64,000 bases of DNA from VRUE01 sp963840565. GTDB lineage: Bacteria; Actinomycetota; Thermoleophilia; Solirubrobacterales; 70-9. The notes under the pieces were generated by a model. It was not told the origin of the DNA and did not search any database. It saw only the letters and a list, made by a program, of their open reading frames with translations. Position 1 is the stretch's first letter, and every line of letters starts with the position of its first letter. The position numbers were made by a program, and so were the translations under genes. The stretch lies in contig CAWIZH010000002.1 of the NCBI GenBank assembly GCA_963840565.1, positions 372,001-436,000 on the forward strand. The letters are read 5' to 3'. Shown in pieces: positions 58,260 to 64,000 of this stretch.

Positions 58260-58823
58260 GTGGAGCTGATCGACGAACTGCTCGAGGACGCCAAAGGCCG
58301 GATGAGCAAGTCGGTCGATTCAAGCCGCGGCGAACTCGCCACGGTGCGGACCGGACGCGCCTCGCCGCACCTGCTCGACCGCATCATGGTCGACTACTAC
58401 GGTGCCCAAACGCCGCTCAAGCAGCTCGCCAACGTCGCCACCTCCGACGCCCGCCTGCTCACCGTGACGCCCTTCGACAAGTCCTCGATCGGGGCGATCG
58501 AGAAATCGATCCAGGAGTCCGACATCGGCCTGACGCCGAGCAACGACGGCAACGTGATCCGGCTGCAGGTCCCCGAGCTGACCGAGGAGCGCCGCCGCGA
58601 GATGGTCAAGGTCGTCCACGGCGTCGCCGAGGAGGGTCGGATCGCGATCCGCAACATCCGCCGCGACGTGATGCACGACCTGCGCGAGCTGAAGAAAGAC
58701 GGCGAAGCCGGCGAGGACGACGAGCGCCGCGCCGAGTCCGCCCTGCAGAAGCAGACCGACGATGCGATCGCCGAGATCGACGTTCTCCTGAAAGGGAAGG
58801 AAGAGGAGATCCTGGAGGTGTGA
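58260..58823 (+). CDS. frr: Ribosome recycling factor
   Basis: Splits post-termination ribosomes with EF-G. 187 aa from the GTG at 58260, intact. DAKGRMSKSVDSSRGELATV, RTGRASPHLLDRIMVDYYGA, TPLKQLANVATSDARLLTVT, IEKSIQESDIGLTPSNDGNV and LTEERRREMVKVVHGVAEEG are all typical. The last codons overlap the uppS GTG. Confidence 0.96.
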   Translation: MELIDELLEDAKGRMSKSVDSSRGELATVRTGRASPHLLDRIMVDYYGAQTPLKQLANVATSDARLLTVTPFDKSSIGAIEKSIQESDIGLTPSNDGNVIRLQVPELTEERRREMVKVVHGVAEEGRIAIRNIRRDVMHDLRELKKDGEAGEDDERRAESALQKQTDDAIAEIDVLLKGKEEEILEV

Positions 58824-59491
58824 GTGCCTCCGCGCGCTACGTGGCGATCATCACCGACGGCAACGGGCGCTGGGCTCAGAACCAGGGTCTGCCGGTCGTA
58901 GAGGGGCACCGGGCCGGCGCCGACACGGTGAAGGCGCGGCTGCGCGACGCGGTCGAGCTGGGGATCGAGGAGCTGACCGTCTTCTCCTTCTCGACCGAGA
59001 ACTGGTCGCGGCCGGCCGAGGAGGTCGCCGGGCTGATGGCGATGTTCGACGAACGGATCCAGGCGGAGACGCCCGAGCTGGACGCCGAGGGCGTGCGGAT
59101 GCGCTTCGTCGGTCGCCGCGAGGGCGTGGCGCCGGAGCTGGTCGAGCGCATGGCCTGGGCCGAAGAGACGACCGCGGCCAACGAGCGGATCACGCTTTTC
59201 GTCGCCTTCAACTACGGCGGCCGGGCGGAGATCGTCGACGCGGCGCGAACCTTCAAGGGGGGCTCCGAGGAGGAGTTCCGCAACCACCTCTACGCGCCCG
59301 AGATGCACGATCCCGACCTCCTGATCCGAACCAGCGGCGAGCAGCGCATCTCCAACTACCTGCTCTGGCAGTGCGCTTACTCGGAGCTGGTCTTCCGCGA
59401 CGAGCTCTGGCCCGATTTCGATCGCGCAGCGCTGGAGCAGTGCCTGCGCGAGTTCGAGGCGCGGCAGCGGCGCTTCGGTGCGAGGGCCTGA
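58820..59491 (+). CDS. uppS: Isoprenyl (undecaprenyl) diphosphate synthase
   Basis: cis-Prenyltransferase making the lipid carrier for cell-wall synthesis. 223 aa from the GTG at 58820, intact. Catalytic Asp in VAIITDGNGRWAQNQGLPVV, with EGHRAGADTVK; then LTVFSFSTENWSRPAEEVAG, and the C-terminal DPDLLIRTSGEQRISNYLLW and YSELVFRDELWPDFDRAALE. Product chain length cannot be fixed from sequence. Stop and cdsA start overlap as TGATG. Confidence 0.95.
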   Translation: MSASARYVAIITDGNGRWAQNQGLPVVEGHRAGADTVKARLRDAVELGIEELTVFSFSTENWSRPAEEVAGLMAMFDERIQAETPELDAEGVRMRFVGRREGVAPELVERMAWAEETTAANERITLFVAFNYGGRAEIVDAARTFKGGSEEEFRNHLYAPEMHDPDLLIRTSGEQRISNYLLWQCAYSELVFRDELWPDFDRAALEQCLREFEARQRRFGARA

Positions 59492-60381
59492 TGCAGGACC
59501 TCTTCGACGACGATCTCTTCAACGAGGAGCCGGCGCCAAAACCGGCGCCACGGCCGCCGCGCAAGCGCGGCGTAAAGGGGCGGCGCAGGGGCGAGACGGT
59601 CAAGCGCATCCTCTTCGCGATCCCCTGGGGCATCTTCGCGATCGCGATCACGGTCGCCGGCGGCCTGGTCTTCACGATCGCGATGATCGGCATCGGCGTC
59701 CTCTGCCTGCGCGAGTACCTGGCGATGACGGGGGAGATGCGACCGGTCCAGCGCGCCGCCTACCTCTCCGTCGCAGCGCTGATCCTCGCCGCTCACTTCG
59801 GCACCGCCTTCAACGTCCTGCTGATCATTGCCGCCTCCTTCCCCGTGCTCTTCTTCTTCGGCGCCGACCGCCACCACCGCGACGGGATCACGATGTCGAT
59901 GGGCGTCACCCTGCTCGGCATCGTCTGGATCGGCATCCCCCTGGTCCACGCCGTGCTGCTGCGCGATCTCCCTCACCACGGGGCGGCGCTGCTGGTCGAC
60001 GTCCTGGTCGGCACCTTCGCCGCCGACACCGGCGCCTACGCGACCGGCCGCATGTTCGGCTCGCACAAGATCGCCCCCAGCCTCTCGCCCAACAAGACCC
60101 TGGAGGGCCTGATCGGCGGCTTCTTGATCGGCACGATGGCCTTCTGGTTCGCCGGTCTCTACCAAGACTGGCTCTCGGGAGCGGACGCCCTGATCATCGG
60201 CGCCGCGGTCGCCGCCGTCGCCCCGATCGGCGATCTCTTCGAGTCGATGCTGAAGCGCGACCTGGGCAAGAAGGACACCGGCACCCTCTTCGGCCCCCAC
60301 GGCGGCATCCTCGACCGCCTGGACGCCGTCTTCTTCACCGTGGTCGTCGGCTACTACCTAGCCGTCCAGCTGGTTTACTGA
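59491..60381 (+). CDS. cdsA: Phosphatidate cytidylyltransferase
   Basis: Makes CDP-diacylglycerol for phospholipid synthesis. 296 aa from the ATG at 59491, intact. A cytoplasmic acidic then basic N-terminus (MQDLFDDDLFNEEPAPKPAP) precedes about seven membrane helices. Signatures: FAADTGAYATGRMFGSHKIA, PSLSPNKTLEGLIGG, and the C-terminal GDLFESMLKRDLGKKDTG, PHGGILDRLDAVFF metal-binding motif. A two-tier palindrome begins on its stop codon. Confidence 0.95.
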   Translation: MQDLFDDDLFNEEPAPKPAPRPPRKRGVKGRRRGETVKRILFAIPWGIFAIAITVAGGLVFTIAMIGIGVLCLREYLAMTGEMRPVQRAAYLSVAALILAAHFGTAFNVLLIIAASFPVLFFFGADRHHRDGITMSMGVTLLGIVWIGIPLVHAVLLRDLPHHGAALLVDVLVGTFAADTGAYATGRMFGSHKIAPSLSPNKTLEGLIGGFLIGTMAFWFAGLYQDWLSGADALIIGAAVAAVAPIGDLFESMLKRDLGKKDTGTLFGPHGGILDRLDAVFFTVVVGYYLAVQLVY

Positions 60382-60493
60382 GGGCGATCCCGGTAGGGGT
60401 TCCACTTAACTTTTTCGGTGAAGCGGAGCTTGCTTACGCCGCAAGCGCGCGCCGAAAAAGTACAAGACGTTCCACCCCTACCGGGATCGCCCT
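60381..60493. terminator. Two-tier inverted repeat between cdsA and dxr
   Basis: Outer arms AGGGCGATCCCGGTAGGGGT (60381-60400) and 60474-60493 are perfectly complementary over 20 bp. An inner stem pairs ACTTTTTCGG (60409-60418) with CCGAAAAAGT (60452-60461), and GCTTGC/GCAAGC lies inside that. It starts at the last base of the cdsA stop and ends 18 nt before the dxr ATG. Same architecture as 53110-53227. Confidence 0.6.
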
Positions 60494-60511
60494 ATCCCTA
60501 TGCTCTCGATG

Positions 60512-61661
60512 ATGAAGAAGGTCGTGATTCTCGGCTCGACCGGGTCGATAGGGACGCAGGCGCTTGAGATCGTTGCGGCGTCTGACGAGGTCGAGGTCGT
60601 CGGGACTGGCCGCGGGTTCTAGCTGGGAGCGGGTGCTTGCTCAGGCTGAGGAGCACGGGGTGCGACTCCGTCGCTTTCTTCGACGACGACGCGGCCAGGC
60701 AGGCGCGCGGCGCCTGGAGTGGACAGGTGCTTGCCGGCGAGGAGGGGATCCGCGAGCTGATCATCTCCTCCGGCGCCGACATGGTGCTCAACGGGATCGT
60801 CGGCGCCGCCGGGCTGGGGCCGACGATCGTCGCCCTCGGCGAGGGGATCGACGTGGCGCTGGCCAACAAGGAGAGCCTGGTGATCGGCGGCGAGCTGACC
60901 ATGGCGTTGGCCGAAGCGACGGGGGCGCGGCTGCTGCCGGTCGACTCCGAGCACTCGGCGCTGTTCCAGCTGATCGGCGCCGAGCGCGCCCGGAACGGTG
61001 GACAGGCTGGTGCTGACTGCGTCGGGCGGGCCGTTCCGCGGTCGCACCGACCTCGACGGTGTCAGCGTCGCCGAGGCGCTGGCGCACCCGACCTGGAACA
61101 TGGGCGGGCGGATCACGGTCGACTCGGCGACCCTGATGAACAAGGGCTTCGAGGCGATCGAGGCGCACCACCTCTTCGGCGTTCCCTTCGAGCGGATCGA
61201 CGTCGTCGTCCACCCGCAGTCGATCGTCCACTCGCTGATCGACCTCAACGACGGCGCCACCCTCGCCCACCTCGGCTATCCCGACATGCGGGTGCCGATC
61301 TCCTACGCGCTGCACTACCCCGAGCGTGCCGACGTCGAGGTGCCGAGGCTGGACCTCGCCTCGGTCGGCTCGCTCAGCTTCGAGCAGCCCGACCTCGAGA
61401 CCTTCAGCTTGCCTGCGCCTCGCGCTCGAGGCGGGCAGGGCGGGGGGGACCGCGCCCTGCGTGCTCAACGCCGCCGACGAGGTCGCGGTCGCCGCCTTCC
61501 TCGAGGGCAAGATCGGCTTCACCGCGATCCCGGCTGCCGTCGAGCGAGTGCTGGAGGCGATGCCGGCGCTGATGCCCACCCACTTCGAAGACCTCTTCGC
61601 CGTCGACGCCGAGGCCCGGCGCCGCACCGAAGAGGAGGTCGGCGGGTTGGCACGGGTATGA
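60512..61661 (+). CDS. dxr: 1-Deoxy-D-xylulose-5-phosphate reductoisomerase (about four apparent frameshifts)
   Basis: Second step of the MEP isoprenoid pathway. Start ATG 60512 (MKKVVILGSTGSIGTQALEI, the NADPH motif); in-frame ATGs at 60509 and 60500 are possible. The frame changes near 60608, 60668, 60995 and 61415. Assembled, the protein shows VAFFDDDAARQARGAWSGQV, GEGIDVALANKESLVIGGEL, LLPVDSEHSALFQLIGAERA, LTASGGPFRGRTDLDGVSVA, HPTWNMGGRITVDSATLMNK and VLNAADEVAVAAFLEGKIGF, all diagnostic. About 383 codons. It overlaps rseP by 4 bases. Confidence 0.9.
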
Positions 61662-62751
61662 ACTGGGTCCTCATCTTCCTCGGCTTCTCGGCGCTGATCA
61701 TCCTCCACGAGGCCGGCCACTTCTTCGCGGCGAAGGCGACCGGGATGCGGGTCGAGAAGTTCTTCCTCTTCTTCGGCCCCAAGCTGGTCTCGGTGAAACG
61801 GGGCGAGACCGAGTACGGCATTGCCGCGATCCCGGCGGGCGGCTACGTGAAGATCAGCGGCATGCACCCGGAGGACAAATTGCCGCCCGGAGGAAGAGCA
61901 CCGCGCCTATTACGAACAGCCGGTCTGGAAGCGGATCGTGGTGATCGGGGCGGGGCCGGCGGTCAACATCGCGCTTGCCTTCGCGATTCTCTTCGTGCTG
62001 GCGCTGGGCGCCAGCGATGCCGACCCAGACCGTTGGCGAAGTATTGACCAAGGCTCCCCGGCCGCGCGGGTTCTGAGGCCCGGGGATCGCGATTCTGGCT
62101 GTTGACGGCAAGGTATATCCCGACGACAGCCTGGAAAAGCGCGAGCTGCGCTTCGTCAAGAGATCGAATCGCATAAATGTCGCCGGCAAGCAGATCGACG
62201 GTTGTCTCGCCGCTACTCCCGTCATCGTGCGGATAAAGCGTGAAGGAGAGGTGCGGAGCCTCTCCGTCCGGCCCGAATACCAATCGAGGTACAAAGCGGC
62301 AAAGTCGGATTCCACTACGGCGAAAGCCCGGCCAACTTGACGCCGGTGGCGCGGCCGGGACGCGCCGGCAACATGATCTGGCTGGTTGCCAGCAAAACAG
62401 TGACCGTCTTCGCCAAGATCTTCGATGCCGAACATCGCAAAGAAATCTCCGGCGATGGTCGGCGTCAGCGACGTTGCCAACCAGGAGATCAGCATCGGCG
62501 CTGAAAGGGGCGCTTATTTCTCCTCGCCATAGTCAGCCTCTCGCTCGGCCTGATCAACCTCTTCCCCTTCCTGCCCCTCGACGGTGGTCACATCTTCTGG
62601 AGCCTGGTCGAGAAGGTACGGGGCAAGCCGTTCCTACCGGGTGATGGAGAGGGCCGGAGCACTCGGCTTCGTTTTGGTCATGATGCTTTTCTTCATCGGC
62701 TTGAGCAACGACATCGGCCGCCTTACCGGCGAAGGCTTCAACGTTCGCTAG
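61658..62751 (+). CDS. rseP: Site-2 protease family zinc metalloprotease (several apparent frameshifts)
   Basis: Intramembrane protease that cuts anti-sigma factors or signal-peptide remnants. Start ATG 61658 overlapping dxr. The zinc motif HExxH is in ALIILHEAGHFFAAKATGMR. A conserved PAGGYVKISGMHPEDKLPP follows, then a PDZ region (LAVDGKVYPDDSLEKRELRF) and the C-terminal membrane part with the third zinc ligand motif INLFPFLPLDGGHIFWSLVE and EKVRGKP. Multiple frame changes occur between 61890 and 62640. The end is TAG at 62749-62751. The dxr-rseP order is the conserved neighbourhood. Confidence 0.87.
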
Positions 62752-62752
62752 C

Positions 62753-63705
62753 GTGTTCGCACGGTTGGCGGCACTACTGTTGTGCTTGCTCGTGGCAGCT
62801 TCGATTGCCGCGGCTCAATCTGCCTCGGCTCAGCAGTCGACGGGGGCCTCGGCCTCGGTCGCGACTGGCACCAGCTCGGATCAGGCCCGTCGCTTCTGGA
62901 CCCCGGAGCGAATGAAGGAGGCCCAGGCGCTGCCGGTTCACCTGCCCGGGAATGCCGAACTGGCTGACGGGACCCCGGGCAGCACGCCGCCGCCCGCGCT
63001 GCCCGGCGAAAGCACCATTCCCACCGAAACGATCGTCGACCCAACCGCCGCGGGCGTCAGCCAGAACGGCGTGATCTTCGTCGTCGGGCGATTCGGGACG
63101 CTCGGCCGTTGTTCGGGGACCTCGGTCAACGCACCCAACCTCAGCCTCGTGATCACTGCTGGGCACTGCGTCCACGAGGGCAGGCATTGGATGGGCACGA
63201 AGTGGGTCTTCGTCCCCGGCTATCACTATGGCGAGCGTCCCTTCGGCACCTTTGTCGCCAAGTGGCTCGGCTCGACCCCGCAATGGCTGAAGTCGGAGAA
63301 TTCGAACTACGACGTCGGCGCAGCCGTCGTCTCCCGCAACGAAAGGGGCGAACGCCTCGCCGACGCGGTCGGCGCCGATGAAATCGCCTGGGGCCTCTCT
63401 CCGAAACAGGTCTTCGACGTCTATGGGTATCCCGTAGCGGAGCCGTTCGACGGTGCCACGCTGCAGCACTGCGGGCAGACGCCCTACGAGGGCCACGCCT
63501 TCTTCTCACTGCTCACGCCCGGTCCGCTGAACCTCGCGTTCACTGTGAAATCAGCGCCGGGGCTTCCGGCGGTGGCTGGACCATCAACGGCAACGTCCTC
63601 AACGGCGTCACCGCCGATGGCTACCCCGGCGACGACACCAACTACGGTCCCTACTTCGGCAAAGAGGTCGGCAAGCTGTACGGCAGGGCGGCGAAGGTCA
63701 AGTGA
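62753..63705 (+). CDS. Secreted trypsin/V8-like serine protease (one apparent frameshift)
   Basis: Start GTG 62753, 1 nt after rseP. Signal peptide MFARLAALLLCLLVAASIAA, then a propeptide-like region rich in S/T/P. The chymotrypsin-fold domain shows the catalytic His in LVITAGHCVHEGRHW, Asp in SENSNYDVGAAVVSRN and, after a frame change near 63548, the catalytic Ser in SAGASGGGWTINGNVLNGVT. CSGTS and HCV supply a disulfide. The protein ends GKLYGRAAKVK at 63703-63705. About 317 codons. Substrate unknown; close to glutamyl endopeptidase types, but specificity cannot be read. Confidence 0.85.
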
Positions 63706-64000
63706 GACGACCTCCGCGTCCTCGCGCGCATCCTCGGCTTTGCCCTCGCCGCCGCGATCCTGTTGGCAGTGCCGGCGACCGCGCTGGCCGGGAATGGGTT
63801 TGACCTCAAGTTTCAGCTCACCACCAGTAACGGTTACAAGATGACCATCGCCGGATACGACGCCACCGCGGTGATCACCGCGGCCAAGCCCGGCCGCTCT
63901 CACGATCGCGCCTGGAGCACGTACATCGCGCGCGGCAAAGTCAGCCCAACGGCGATCGACGCCAGCTTCGAAGCGCTGGGGAGCGTCGACATGCGCTTCC
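63702..64000 (+). CDS. Exported protein of unknown function, 3' partial
   Basis: Starts at GTG 63702 on the stop of the protease gene (GTGA). With one apparent extra C near 63711 it reads as a signal peptide (VRRLRVLARILGFALAAAIL, LAVPATALAG) followed by NGFDLKFQLTTSNGYKMTIA, GYDATAVITAAKPGRSHDRA and WSTYIARGKVSPTAIDASFE, open to the window edge. No family recognised. Close coupling to the protease suggests co-expression, perhaps a partner or substrate; that is inference. Confidence 0.65.

Overview
The window is a high-GC bacterial chromosome segment. Several things point to an actinobacterium of the class Thermoleophilia (Solirubrobacterales-like): the 16S rRNA type, the actinobacterial form of SerC, short HisG with HisZ, SepF, a GT51 penicillin-binding protein with an acidic tail, and a surface protein with tandem decapeptide repeats behind an ATMALFIALGG signal segment. 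This is inference from reading, not a database result. I see no insertion sequence, prophage, CRISPR array or tRNA gene.

Layout. 1-9 kb: the end of ilvN, then menF (+), menD-menC-menA-menB (-), menE (+) and ilvC (+), so the chorismate-to-menaquinone branch lies between two branched-chain amino acid genes. 9-15.5 kb: a cupin, serC-serA, a VAT1-type oxidoreductase, a small RTX-repeat secreted protein and a DHA2-type MFS exporter. 15.5-28.8 kb: a leucine/isoleucine block with a leucine-rich leader peptide and leuA, an AbiEi/DUF559 protein, an XRE-cupin regulator, leuC, leuD, a SAM methyltransferase, leuB, a divergent decapeptide-repeat protein, ilvE, cimA, a DegT-type aminotransferase and argH. 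28.8-33 kb: a 3-methyladenine DNA glycosylase, a class A PBP (-) and tyrS. 33-38.2 kb: a 16S-23S-5S rRNA operon with no spacer tRNA, clear processing stems and a terminator. 38.2-40.5 kb: two alpha/beta hydrolases (-). 40.6-47.6 kb: murA followed by hisZ-hisG-hisD-hisB-hisH-hisA and hisF. 47.6-55.5 kb: a polysaccharide deacetylase (-), cca, pgeF, yggS, sepF, an alkaline phosphatase, proC, yggT, lspA and rluD. 55.6-62.8 kb: rpsB-tsf-pyrH-frr-uppS-cdsA, dxr and rseP. The right edge has a V8/trypsin-like secreted protease and the start of another secreted protein.

Many operon genes overlap by 4 bases (ATGA or GTGA), which suggests translational coupling. Gene junctions are rich in unusually long, perfect inverted repeats that usually begin at the stop codon of the upstream gene. 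Two of these (upstream of menD and hisF) are near-identical in sequence and end exactly 13 nt before the start codon. A separate element, present twice (408-513 and 12394-12490), has conserved single-stranded blocks and stems whose sequences differ but whose pairing is kept. It is the best candidate here for an undescribed structured element.

Sequence quality matters. From 1 to about 26.3 kb every gene reads as one intact frame. From about 26.3 kb to the end more than 40 single-base frame changes interrupt essential genes (argH, tyrS, hisD/B/A/F, lspA, pyrH, dxr, rseP and others). I treat these as sequencing or consensus errors and annotate each gene across its full span, stating where the frame changes.
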